NCBI GenBank assembly: GCA_023254985.1
Contig: JALRJT010000143.1
Coordinates: forward strand, 1 to 7,513
Direction of reading: 5' to 3'
Origin: Ilumatobacteraceae bacterium
GTDB taxonomy: Bacteria; Actinomycetota; Acidimicrobiia; Acidimicrobiales; Ilumatobacteraceae
Length of the DNA stretch: 7,513 bases
Positions 1 to 6,081 of the stretch are shown here, one piece after another (the stretch's first letter is position 1; every line of letters begins with the position of its first letter). The notes beneath the pieces are model-generated. The model was not told where the DNA came from. It worked only from the letters and a program-made list of their open reading frames with translations, and did no database searches. The translations under genes and the position numbers were made by a program.

Positions 1-678
1 CGACATGATCGAGGAGATCACCGCGCGATGCGTCGACACGGCACCCTTCGGCCGACCGGTGGTGCCACTCGTGTAGAGGATGGTGGCATCGTCGTCCGGA
101 TGGATGTCGGCGCCGGGATGCTTGTCGCCAAGCGGCAACACGTCCTCCCACTTGTCGACACCTGCGGGAAGCGGCTTGTCGGATCGCACGACGAGCACCT
201 TGATGCCTCGCTTGGCACACGATGCAGCACCGATATCGAAGCGCTGTTGGTCACAGATCAAGACGGTCGCACCCGAGTCTTCGAGAGCGAAGTCCATCTC
301 GTCTTCGGTCCACCACGAGTTCATCGACACGTTGATCGCACCCGAGGAGATGATGGCGGCGAACGACATCACCCATTCCGGGTAGTTGCGCATGGCTACG
401 GCGACGCGATCGCCCTTCTTCACGCCGTAGGTGTTGACGAGCAGGCTTGCGAGCGCGTCCACGTAGTCCATCGTCTTGGTAAACGTCCAGGTCTCTCCCT
501 CATAGACGAGGAATGGTTTGTCGCCGTGGTTGCGAGCGTTGGCGAACACGAGCCCAAGATGTGGTGGTGCGTGCTTGAAGATCTTCATCTTCACGCCGCG
601 AACTTCACCGTCGATCAACTCGAACATCTGACCAGGTGCGGTCACTGCAAGGTTGGCCTCGTCCCACGTCATTGCCAT
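1..678 (-). CDS. AMP-forming acyl-CoA synthetase, N-terminal part (cut at window edge)
   Basis: Adenylate-forming enzyme that would activate a carboxylic (probably fatty) acid with ATP and load it onto CoA. I translated 226 residues from ATG at 678 with no stop before the edge; the C-terminal half is outside. The ATP-binding signature YTSGTTGRPKG lies at residues 202-212, the diagnostic motif of the ANL superfamily. The N-terminal block around APGQMFELIDGEVRG and KIFKHAPPHL resembles actinobacterial FadD-type synthetases. ATG at 678 is preferred: a GGGGG run lies 8 nt upstream, and the next ATG (672) is less well spaced. The gene follows tRNA-Ala by 46 nt on the same strand with no obvious terminator between them, so it may share a transcript. 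The substrate cannot be read from this fragment. Family very sure; precise fadD identity unknown. Confidence 0.93.
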   Translation of the reverse strand, partial: MAMTWDEANLAVTAPGQMFELIDGEVRGVKMKIFKHAPPHLGLVFANARNHGDKPFLVYEGETWTFTKTMDYVDALASLLVNTYGVKKGDRVAVAMRNYPEWVMSFAAIISSGAINVSMNSWWTEDEMDFALEDSGATVLICDQQRFDIGAASCAKRGIKVLVVRSDKPLPAGVDKWEDVLPLGDKHPGADIHPDDDATILYTSGTTGRPKGAVSTHRAVISSIMS

Positions 679-724
679 GATGTTTTCCCCCGAAAATCGC
701 CTGCCAGCAATCTAGGCGTCACCG

Positions 725-797
725 TGGAGCTGAGGGGAATTGAACCCCTGGCCTGTACATTGCGAACGTACCGCTCTGCCAACTGAGCTACAGCCCC
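725..797 (-). tRNA. tRNA-Ala (anticodon CGC)
   Basis: A complete 73-nt cloverleaf folds on the minus strand. Acceptor arms GGGGCTG/CAGCTCC pair over 7 bp and include a G3:U70 wobble, the alanyl-tRNA synthetase identity element. The D-arm is GCTC/GAGC. The anticodon stem GTACG/TGTAC holds loop TTCGCAA, giving anticodon CGC (reads GCG). The variable loop is AGGCC, and the T-arm is AGGGG-TTCAATT-CCCCT. The discriminator is A73. The 3' CCA is not encoded (the next bases are CGG), so CCA must be added enzymatically, as is usual for many actinobacterial tRNAs. It lies between the SepX/GlpR-like gene and the acyl-CoA synthetase gene, all on the same strand. Confidence 0.97.
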
Positions 798-811
798 GTA
801 TGTGCGACCAA

Positions 812-817
812 ACCCTA
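812..817 (-). promoter_or_regulatory. Candidate -10 box for tRNA-Ala
   Basis: TAGGGT on the minus strand fits the actinobacterial TAnnnT -10 pattern. It would place transcription start near 805, leaving an 8-nt leader before the mature tRNA 5' end at 797. I find no convincing -35 hexamer upstream, and the box overlaps a weak 4-bp ACCC/GGGT hairpin in the gap after the preceding gene. Position alone makes it plausible. Confidence 0.3.
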
Positions 818-839
818 TCGGGGTCTGGGAAAGAACTCC

Positions 840-1352
840 CTAGCGACGACGGAACTGGCTGAGATAACGCTCGTTGTCTCGCTTCACCCGCGTCTGCACG
901 AGCACATAGCAGTAGCCGATGAGCACGAGCAGGCTCACGGTGAACGTGTAGAGGAAGAACGAGTTGCCCCCGGTCGTGGCGGCAAGGAAGAGCGACACGA
1001 CGGTGGCTCCAAAGAGACCGACGACGATGTTCTGACGGCGCTGGCGCTGCATCTCGGCCATCGAGCGATACATCGGGGCACGGTGCGCTCGGGTTCCCTC
1101 AGGACGCACCAGGGCTCCGGTCAGACCACCACCACGGTGCATGCGGGTCTGCTGGACACGACGCTGGCCGGATGGTGCGAGCGGACGAACAAGATTGCGA
1201 GGCATGCCACCGGCGTTTTCCAACGAGTTGAGCTGACGACGGAACTGGGTCACCGAGTTCGCCGGCGAACCGTTCAGCTTGGCGCGAACGAGCGGCGGAA
1301 GAAGTACGGCCATCCAGGCGGCACCGACGATGATCAGAATCAGCTTGCTCAT
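840..1352 (-). CDS. glpR: Small SepX/GlpR-like divisome membrane protein
   Basis: This 170-residue protein has an N-terminal transmembrane helix (about residues 4-22, with a W..VLLPPLVR end), a long very basic cytosolic-looking linker (23-107) and two closely spaced C-terminal helices (about 108-126 and 131-152), then a charged tail. The N-terminal helix, the FRRQLNSLE segment (37-45) and the paired C-terminal helices resemble actinobacterial SepX/GlpR (Streptomyces SepX; Rv0996 type), a membrane partner of the MoeA-like division protein Glp. Those relatives are clearly longer (about 350 residues), so this would be a compact form. The neighbourhood glp-moaA-moaC supports the call. ATG at 1352 has no Shine-Dalgarno, but a TAnnnT box sits just upstream, suggesting a short-leader or leaderless message. 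Topology is seen; the family name is inferred from pattern and context; a generic membrane protein is the alternative. Confidence 0.65.
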   Translation of the reverse strand: MSKLILIIVGAAWMAVLLPPLVRAKLNGSPANSVTQFRRQLNSLENAGGMPRNLVRPLAPSGQRRVQQTRMHRGGGLTGALVRPEGTRAHRAPMYRSMAEMQRQRRQNIVVGLFGATVVSLFLAATTGGNSFFLYTFTVSLLVLIGYCYVLVQTRVKRDNERYLSQFRRR

Positions 1353-1362
1353 GGGTTAGATG

Positions 1363-1368
1363 AGTGTA
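1363..1368 (-). promoter_or_regulatory. Candidate -10 box upstream of SepX/GlpR-like gene
   Basis: TACACT on the minus strand (overlapping TAATAC at 1366-1371) lies 10 nt before the ATG at 1352, inside a locally AT-rich stretch of this GC-rich region. That spacing would give a leader of only a few bases. No Shine-Dalgarno is present, which agrees with leaderless or near-leaderless translation. No good -35 is visible. If real, the gene can be transcribed separately from moaC. Confidence 0.3.
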
Positions 1369-1411
1369 TTACGGAATTGCTACAAAAACGACGCTTTGGC
1401 CCCCGGCTGGA

Positions 1412-1438
1412 CCTGAAAACCCCGCAGATTCAGGGTTT
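1412..1438. repeat. Small inverted repeats in the moaC-glpR gap
   Basis: Two competing 6-bp perfect inverted repeats overlap here: CCTGAA (1412-1417) with TTCAGG (1429-1434), 11-nt loop, and AAACCC (1417-1422) with GGGTTT (1433-1438), 10-nt loop. They cannot form together. Neither is followed by a T-run in the transcript direction (minus), so this is not a standard intrinsic terminator. It could be an attenuating hairpin or chance. The whole gap between moaC and the membrane protein gene is 100 bp. Confidence 0.25.
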
Positions 1439-1452
1439 GGCCACGGCTCGAC

Positions 1453-1935
1453 CTAGGACTCCTCGCGCAGATAATGACCCTGGCGACCGCCCGATTTTTC
1501 CCACAGGGCGAGCTCCCCGATGACCATCGCCCGGTCGGCGCTCTTACACATGTCATAGATGGTCAGGGCCGCCACGGCACAGGCGTGCAGGGCCTCCATC
1601 TCGACACCCGTGCGCTCGACGGTGTCGACCTGGGACTCGATCGCGATGTGGTCGTCACCGATCTCGAAGTTGATGTGCACGGCTCCGACGAGGAGCGGAT
1701 GGCAGAGCGGGATCATGTCGCTCGTGCGCTTGGCGGCCTGGATGCCCGCGATTCGGGCCACGGCGAGCACGTCGCCCTTCTTCACCTCACGGTTGGTGAT
1801 GGCGCGGGTGGTCTCTGGATTCATGAACACCTTGCAGCGCGCGATCGCTCGACGATGCGTCGGCTCCTTCGGGGTGACGTCCACCATCCGCGCACGGCCG
1901 AGTGGGTCGAGGTGGGAGAACTCCAGATCACTCAT
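1453..1935 (-). CDS. moaC: Cyclic pyranopterin monophosphate synthase MoaC
   Basis: MoaC converts the 3',8-cyclo-GTP made by MoaA into cyclic pyranopterin monophosphate, the second half of the first step of molybdenum cofactor synthesis in the cytosol. From ATG at 1935 the protein is 160 residues, the usual MoaC length. The catalytic set known from E. coli is present: Lys53 (KKGDV), His79 (IPLCHPL), Glu112 and Glu114 (GVEMEAL), Asp128 and Lys131 (IYDMCK). The N-terminal LGRARMVDV block is also typical. Two in-frame ATGs, at 1941 and 1935, compete: 1941 forms an ATGA overlap with the moaA stop, but GGTGG (1942-1946) touches it, while the same GGTGG sits 6 nt from 1935. Either way translation is coupled to moaA. 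An upstream reading-frame extension to 2010 runs inside moaA and is not a credible start. Confidence 0.96.
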   Translation of the reverse strand: MSDLEFSHLDPLGRARMVDVTPKEPTHRRAIARCKVFMNPETTRAITNREVKKGDVLAVARIAGIQAAKRTSDMIPLCHPLLVGAVHINFEIGDDHIAIESQVDTVERTGVEMEALHACAVAALTIYDMCKSADRAMVIGELALWEKSGGRQGHYLREES

Positions 1936-1937
1936 CG

Positions 1938-2957
1938 TCATCCACCGATCTGACTCATCGTGCGGCGCGGTCGCACGAAAGCGACGTTGCCGATGTTGTG
2001 TCCCGCCCACTTCGTGCCCACGGCGCGTCGAATCTCTGCAGCAAGTTCGTCATCAGTGGCACCGTTGCGCAACAGCGCACGCAGATCGAACTCGGTGGTG
2101 GCGAAGAGACACGTGCGGAACTGGCCGTCTGCGGTGATGCGCACGCGATCGCAGTCGCCACAGAATGGCTTGGTCACCGACGGGATGACGCCGATCGTGC
2201 CCCTGCCGTCGAGGTATCGCCAGCGATCAGCCGGTGCGGCTCCACGCGCAGGAACCTGCTCGAGCGGATAGACCTCGGCAATCTTGGCGACGATCTCGTC
2301 CTGCCCGACAACCTGGGAGAGGTCCCACGTGGCTTGCGCGTCGAGCGGCATGAATTCGATGAATCGCACCTCCACCCCACGCTCGCGACCGAAGGTGGCG
2401 AGATCCACGATCTCGTCGTCGTTGACGCCGCGCTGCACGACTGCATTCACCTTGACGGGATCGAAGCCGGCGTCGATCGCCGCATCGATGCCGTCAAGTA
2501 CGTGGGCAAGTTCGTCGCGGCGAGTCATCGCCGCGAAGCGATCCGCGCGCAGGGTGTCGAGGCTCACGTTGATTCGCTTCAGACCCGCGTCGCGCAATTC
2601 GTCGGCGATCAGTCGAAGTGTCGCACCATTGGTCGTGATCGCGAGATCGATCGGCTGGCCAGCGCGTGGCGACGAGGCATCCTTCGGCACGACGAGTTGT
2701 GCGAGCTTGTCGATCAGCACTGGCAGGTGTGCCCGCATGGTGGGTTCCCCACCCGTGATGCGGATGCCATCCACACCGAAGTGGCCGACGCAGACGGCGG
2801 CCAGACGACGCATCTCCTCGTAGGTCAACACGTCCGCCCGAGGAAGCCACTTCATCCCCTCGGCGGGCATGCAATACGTGCAGCGAAAGTTGCAGCGATC
2901 GGTGATGGAGATGCGCAGATCGCGCACCGTGCGGCCATATGGGTCGATCAGGTCCAC
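1938..2957 (-). CDS. moaA: GTP 3',8-cyclase MoaA (radical SAM)
   Basis: MoaA is the radical S-adenosylmethionine enzyme that rearranges GTP to 3',8-cyclo-7,8-dihydro-GTP, the entry step of molybdenum cofactor synthesis. The protein has 339 residues, a normal length. The N-terminal [4Fe-4S] motif is CNFRCTYC (Cys22, Cys26, Cys29), followed by the SAM-binding GGEPT at 69-73. The C-terminal substrate-binding cluster is C-x2-C-x13-C (Cys266, Cys269, Cys283), and the chain ends in the double glycine (SQIGG) that the family needs for activity. The start is GTG at 2957; it puts LIDPYGRTVRDLRISITDRC at the expected N-terminus, and a weak AGG lies 8 nt upstream. The gene follows glp by 33 nt and overlaps the moaC start region, so glp-moaA-moaC looks like one operon. 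No missing residues noted. Confidence 0.97.
   Translation of the reverse strand: MDLIDPYGRTVRDLRISITDRCNFRCTYCMPAEGMKWLPRADVLTYEEMRRLAAVCVGHFGVDGIRITGGEPTMRAHLPVLIDKLAQLVVPKDASSPRAGQPIDLAITTNGATLRLIADELRDAGLKRINVSLDTLRADRFAAMTRRDELAHVLDGIDAAIDAGFDPVKVNAVVQRGVNDDEIVDLATFGRERGVEVRFIEFMPLDAQATWDLSQVVGQDEIVAKIAEVYPLEQVPARGAAPADRWRYLDGRGTIGVIPSVTKPFCGDCDRVRITADGQFRTCLFATTEFDLRALLRNGATDDELAAEIRRAVGTKWAGHNIGNVAFVRPRRTMSQIGG
1942..1946 (-). promoter_or_regulatory. Ribosome binding site deciding the moaC start
   Basis: GGTGG on the minus strand lies inside the last codons of moaA, 6 nt upstream of ATG at 1935 and directly adjacent to ATG at 1941. The spacing favours 1935. It would let ribosomes terminating on the moaA TGA (1938-1940) reinitiate on moaC. 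Confidence 0.45.
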
Positions 2958-2990
2958 ACAGCAAGCCTACGGCTCACGCCGACACAGCTG

Positions 2991-4208
2991 TTAGTCGATC
3001 AAGAGCACGTCAACGTCAGCGCCCGCGGTGAGCCCCGGCCCGTCTGGAACCTCTGCGAGACCGTTGGCAAGTGCCGTGGCGGCGAGCTGGTGACTGCCCT
3101 GCGGGCCGGTGTCACGCACATGCAGACGACCATCTGAGGAAAAGTTGCCGTGCACGCGCACGTAGTGCACCTTGCCGTCGGGTTTGCGCGCAATCGGCGC
3201 ATCCAGCACGGCGCGAATCTTCGGACGCAACAGATCGACGGTATGGCCCATCATCTTGCGCAGCGCGGGTCTGGCAATGAGCTCGTAGCTGATGAGCGAC
3301 GAAACCGGATTGCCCGGCAACCCGAAGATCGGCACTTCGACATCGCGCGAGTTCTTCCACAGCCCGAATGCGAATGGTTTGGCCGGCTTGATCGCCAATT
3401 GCATCCAGTTCATCCGTGCGTGTCGCGAGAGTACGGCTTTGACTACATCGAAGTCACCCATGCTCACGCCGCCGCTCGTCACGATGGCATCGCAGGTCTC
3501 AACCGCTCGTGTGAGCACCTCGACCAGGGTGTCCTCGTCGTCGCGCACGACGCCGAGATTCGTCACCTCGCACCCCGTGTCACGGATCATGCGGTCGAGC
3601 ATCGTCAGGTTGCTCTCGCGGATCTGCCCCGGCTTCAGTGGCGAACCATCGATGACGAGCTCGTCACCCGTGGACAGCAACGCCACTCGCGCGCGAGCGA
3701 CCGACTTCACGCGTCTCGCATTGATGCTCGCGAGCACCCCGATACCAGCTGCGTTCAACACCTGACCGACGCGGAACACTGTCGAGCCCGCCGTCACGTC
3801 GCTTCCCTCGTCGCGAATCGCACCACCAGGTTGTGCGGCCTTCGTGAGTTCCACGAGATCGTCGCCGACCATCGAGGAGTCCTCCACCATCACGACGGCA
3901 TCCACTCCAGTCGGAATGACAGCACCCGTCATGATGCGCACAGCCTCACCGGGTCCGACCGAGACATCGGGAGGAGCGCCCGCGGCGAGCGTGCCAACGA
4001 CGCGCAGACGCACGGGAACTGTCGTCACGTCGTGGCTCCGCACGCCGAATCCGTCGACCGCGGAGTTCGCAAACGGCGGGACGTTTTCGGACGCGACGAC
4101 GTCTTGTGCGAGCACACGACCGACCATGTCGGGGGCGTCGACCTCGACGACGGGCAACACCTGACACGCATCCAACACCTGAGCGCGCGCATCGTCGATG
4201 GGGATCAT
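2991..4208 (-). CDS. glp: MoeA-family molybdopterin molybdotransferase / gephyrin-like Glp
   Basis: This MoeA-family protein would insert molybdate into adenylylated molybdopterin; in Corynebacterium a MoeA paralogue, Glp, binds FtsZ and the membrane receptor GlpR. From ATG at 4208 it has 405 residues, normal for MoeA. Family blocks in order: PPFANSAVDGFG (44-55), IMTGAVIPTG (92-101) with the following ED (109-110), STGDEL (179-184), RDD (222-224), TSGGVSMGDFD (244-254), KPAKPFAFG (274-282), FGLPGNPVS (295-303), GSHQL (371-375). The acidic and lysine active-site positions are kept; the usual KPGKP is KPAKP. GTG at 4229 in frame would add seven residues; I prefer 4208 because MIPIDDA matches the family N-terminus and a TAnnnT box lies 8 nt upstream. 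It heads glp-moaA-moaC and is divergent from the DUF1089 gene. The family is certain; whether it acts as enzyme, division factor or both is inference. Confidence 0.95.
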   Translation of the reverse strand: MIPIDDARAQVLDACQVLPVVEVDAPDMVGRVLAQDVVASENVPPFANSAVDGFGVRSHDVTTVPVRLRVVGTLAAGAPPDVSVGPGEAVRIMTGAVIPTGVDAVVMVEDSSMVGDDLVELTKAAQPGGAIRDEGSDVTAGSTVFRVGQVLNAAGIGVLASINARRVKSVARARVALLSTGDELVIDGSPLKPGQIRESNLTMLDRMIRDTGCEVTNLGVVRDDEDTLVEVLTRAVETCDAIVTSGGVSMGDFDVVKAVLSRHARMNWMQLAIKPAKPFAFGLWKNSRDVEVPIFGLPGNPVSSLISYELIARPALRKMMGHTVDLLRPKIRAVLDAPIARKPDGKVHYVRVHGNFSSDGRLHVRDTGPQGSHQLAATALANGLAEVPDGPGLTAGADVDVLLID

Positions 4209-4216
4209 CTCAACAG

Positions 4217-4222
4217 ACGGTA
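4217..4222 (-). promoter_or_regulatory. Candidate -10 box for the glp-moaA-moaC operon
   Basis: TACCGT on the minus strand fits TAnnnT and ends 8 nt before ATG at 4208, a spacing suited to a leaderless or very short leader transcript. No Shine-Dalgarno precedes that ATG. If this promoter is real, the in-frame GTG at 4229 lies upstream of the transcript and cannot be the start. No clear -35 seen. Confidence 0.3.
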
Positions 4223-4245
4223 CTGCCACCTGTGAGACTTGAGAG

Positions 4246-4806
4246 ATGTCGTCCTATGCGCCACTCCCCGCGAGTGGTCACCACGCTGAGTGGACGACAT
4301 GGGACGACGCACATGACGCCATAGTCGACCTCACCTGGGAGAACGAGGGGTGGTCGGCGAACTGCCAGCTCTCGAGCGAGCGGGCGCAGGTCTTCATCAG
4401 GCTGTCGGCCTCGTGGATGGTGCAGCAGTTCATCGTGTTCCGCGACCTCGAGGAACCCGATCTCTGGCTTGCCACCGACGGACATGGTCGCTGGGGCGAG
4501 ATGAACGGCGCGCACCGCACCGAACTCGACGGCTGTGTCGACGTCGACATTCGTGGGATCCCCTTCACCAACGTGATTCCGATTCGGCGCCTACCCCTGC
4601 ACGTCGGCCACAGCGCGCAACAGAACACGATCGCCGTCGACTTGGACACGCTCGGTGTCACCGTCGTTCCCCAGACGTACACCAAGACGTCTGCCTCGAC
4701 GTGGCGATACCACAGCCTCGCGACCGGTCATGACGTCGACGTCACCGTCGACGAGTTCGGCTTCGTCCTCGACGAACCCGATGCGTTTCGTCGCGTTACT
4801 CGATGA
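4246..4806 (+). CDS. Putative glycolipid-binding protein (PF06475/DUF1089)
   Basis: The 186-residue protein carries the hallmark of the DUF1089 putative glycolipid-binding family: LDGCVDVDI then PFTNVIPIRRL across residues 94-116, preceded by W..DG.GRW (74-83) and followed by VVPQTYTKT (140-148), TWRYHS (152-157) and VDEFGFVLDEP (168-178) ending in FRRV. The family is known from a structure of a Pseudomonas protein with a lipid-carrier-like barrel; its cellular role is not established. There is no signal peptide or membrane helix, so it is probably cytosolic. ATG at 4246 is the only sensible start, but it has only a poor GAGAG directly before it. The gene is divergent from glp (37-bp gap) and its tail overlaps the convergent hydrolase gene by 11 bp. 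It is not part of the usual galU-glp neighbourhood, so it looks like an insertion into it. Confidence 0.88.
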   Translation: MSSYAPLPASGHHAEWTTWDDAHDAIVDLTWENEGWSANCQLSSERAQVFIRLSASWMVQQFIVFRDLEEPDLWLATDGHGRWGEMNGAHRTELDGCVDVDIRGIPFTNVIPIRRLPLHVGHSAQQNTIAVDLDTLGVTVVPQTYTKTSASTWRYHSLATGHDVDVTVDEFGFVLDEPDAFRRVTR

Positions 4807-6031
4807 TCGACTGATAGACGAGACTGCGCAGGTACGGCCGAATCGGGTGCGTCGTGGACGGCACGAGTTGGGTGAAGAACATCGCCGTCACCTCTTCCAC
4901 CGGATCGACCCAGAACGCGGTCGAGGCCATTCCGCCCCAGCTGTACGTACCATTCGGGCACGAGACCTTGGTCTTCGCCTGGTCGATCACGACCGCGAAC
5001 CCGAGACCGAATCCGAGACCGTTGTAGAAGATCTCATCGCCGAGTGGACGACCCCAGCTCGAGATGTCGGTGTTGTTCGGCAGGTGGTTCATCGTCATCA
5101 AGTCGAGCGTGGTTGGCGAAATGATGCGTGCACCATCGAGTTCGCCACCGTTCTCCAACATCTGCAGGAAGCGCCAGTAGTCGTACGCGGTCGACACGAG
5201 CCCGCCACCACCCGAGAAGTAGGTCGGCTTGTGCAAGGCGTTCTGTTCGATCGTCTGCCCGCGGCGCGCCTTCATCGTCGTCGTATCGGCGACGTACAGC
5301 GCAGCCATTCGGTCGTGCTTGGACTCCGGTGCCCAGAACGACGTGTCGTGCATGCCGAGAGGGGCAAAGATGCGCTCTTCGAAGAAGCGATCGAGCGACA
5401 TGCCCGAAACCACCTCGACCACGCGACCGAGGATGTCGGTGGCCACCGAGTAGTTCCATGAGGTGCCGGGATGGAACACGAGCGGGAGCGCCGCGTAGCG
5501 GTCGCAGATCTGCTCCAAGTTGTCGGTCTGGGGAATCCCGTAGTCGAATCCGGCTCGCCGATACATGTCATCGATGGCGTCGTAATAGTTGAAGCCATAC
5601 GTGAGACCGGCGGTGTGAGTGAGCAGGTGCCACACCCGCATCGGCTCGCGCTGGGGCTCGGTGAACGGAGCGAGCGACGATCCACCGCGGAAGACCTCCG
5701 TCTTGCCGAACGATGGAATGAACTCACGCACCTCGTCGGTGAGCTGCAGCTTGCCTTCTTCAACGAGCATCATGCACGCCACCGAAGTGATCGGCTTAGT
5801 CATTGAGTAGATGCGGTACATGGTGTCGGCCGTGATCGGCAACTTGTCTTCGATGTTGCGCATGCCGTAATGACTGACGTGTGCGAGCTGGCCATAGCGT
5901 GCGACTGCCACGCTGTAACCGGGCAACCTGCCGTCATCGACGTATGTGCGGAAATGATCGTCGATGCGCGCAAGACGCTCGCCCGACATACCGACTTCTT
6001 CCGGACGAATCGTTGCCGTGATCTGTGCCAT
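4796..6031 (-). CDS. Serine hydrolase of the beta-lactamase / family VIII esterase type
   Basis: The 411-residue protein belongs to the class C beta-lactamase-like hydrolases (COG1680), most of which are esterases or peptidases. The nucleophile motif S-x-x-K is SMTK (Ser76, Lys79), the YSV tyrosine motif is NYSV (Tyr194), and a WGG (365-367) replaces the KTG triad, as in EstB-like family VIII esterases. Further family blocks are HLLTHTAGL (135-143) and YFSGGGGLVST (271-281). No signal peptide is present, so it is probably cytoplasmic, which argues against a role in beta-lactam resistance. Start choice: AGGAG at 6038-6042 lies 6 nt from ATG at 6031 and touches the alternative ATG at 6037. It follows galU by about 50 nt on the same strand, so co-transcription is likely, and it is convergent with and overlaps the DUF1089 gene by 11 bp. 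Substrate unknown. Confidence 0.92.
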   Translation of the reverse strand: MAQITATIRPEEVGMSGERLARIDDHFRTYVDDGRLPGYSVAVARYGQLAHVSHYGMRNIEDKLPITADTMYRIYSMTKPITSVACMMLVEEGKLQLTDEVREFIPSFGKTEVFRGGSSLAPFTEPQREPMRVWHLLTHTAGLTYGFNYYDAIDDMYRRAGFDYGIPQTDNLEQICDRYAALPLVFHPGTSWNYSVATDILGRVVEVVSGMSLDRFFEERIFAPLGMHDTSFWAPESKHDRMAALYVADTTTMKARRGQTIEQNALHKPTYFSGGGGLVSTAYDYWRFLQMLENGGELDGARIISPTTLDLMTMNHLPNNTDISSWGRPLGDEIFYNGLGFGLGFAVVIDQAKTKVSCPNGTYSWGGMASTAFWVDPVEEVTAMFFTQLVPSTTHPIRPYLRSLVYQSIIE

Positions 6032-6037
6032 GGTCAT

Positions 6038-6042
6038 CTCCT
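6038..6042 (-). promoter_or_regulatory. Ribosome binding site deciding the hydrolase start
   Basis: AGGAG on the minus strand is the clearest Shine-Dalgarno in the window. It lies 6 nt from ATG 6031 and 0 nt from ATG 6037, so 6031 is the functional start. Its strength contrasts with the SD-less starts of glp and the SepX/GlpR-like gene, as expected for an internal operon gene after galU. Confidence 0.6.
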
Positions 6043-6054
6043 GTCTGCGTCTGT

Positions 6055-6077
6055 GGGCAAGGCTACGCCCGTTGCCC
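6055..6077. repeat. Inverted repeat between galU and the hydrolase gene
   Basis: GGGCAA (6055-6060) and TTGCCC (6072-6077) form a perfect 6-bp inverted repeat with an 11-nt loop, in the short gap after galU. On the minus transcript it is not followed by a T-run, so it is not a standard terminator. It could moderate read-through from galU into the hydrolase gene, or be chance. Confidence 0.3.
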
Positions 6078-6081
6078 TCGG

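Noticed and set aside
28..786. Plus-strand open frame of 252 codons at the left end
   Set aside because: It runs antisense through the acyl-CoA synthetase and into the tRNA gene, both firmly identified; no domain is visible in it.
798..839. Intrinsic terminator after the SepX/GlpR-like gene
   Set aside because: Only a 4-bp ACCC/GGGT stem followed by two or three T on the minus strand; too weak, and it coincides with the candidate tRNA -10 box.
1353..1452. Riboswitch or small RNA in the moaC-glpR gap
   Set aside because: Only two short mutually exclusive hairpins are visible, with no conserved riboswitch core or terminator that I can recognise.
1902..4235. Two long plus-strand open frames (1902-3137 and 3150-4235) antisense to moaA and glp
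   Set aside because: They mirror the codon bias of GC-rich genes on the other strand, have no recognisable domains, are rich in His/Arg/Asp as expected of shadows, and moaA and glp are unambiguous.
4655..5461. Plus-strand open frame of 268 codons overlapping the DUF1089 tail and the hydrolase
   Set aside because: Antisense shadow of the hydrolase; low-complexity Arg/His/Val composition and no family motif.
4796..6031. Antibiotic-resistance beta-lactamase
   Set aside because: The SxxK and tyrosine motifs show the fold, but there is no signal peptide and WGG replaces KTG, which fits a cytosolic family VIII esterase better than a periplasmic or secreted beta-lactamase.
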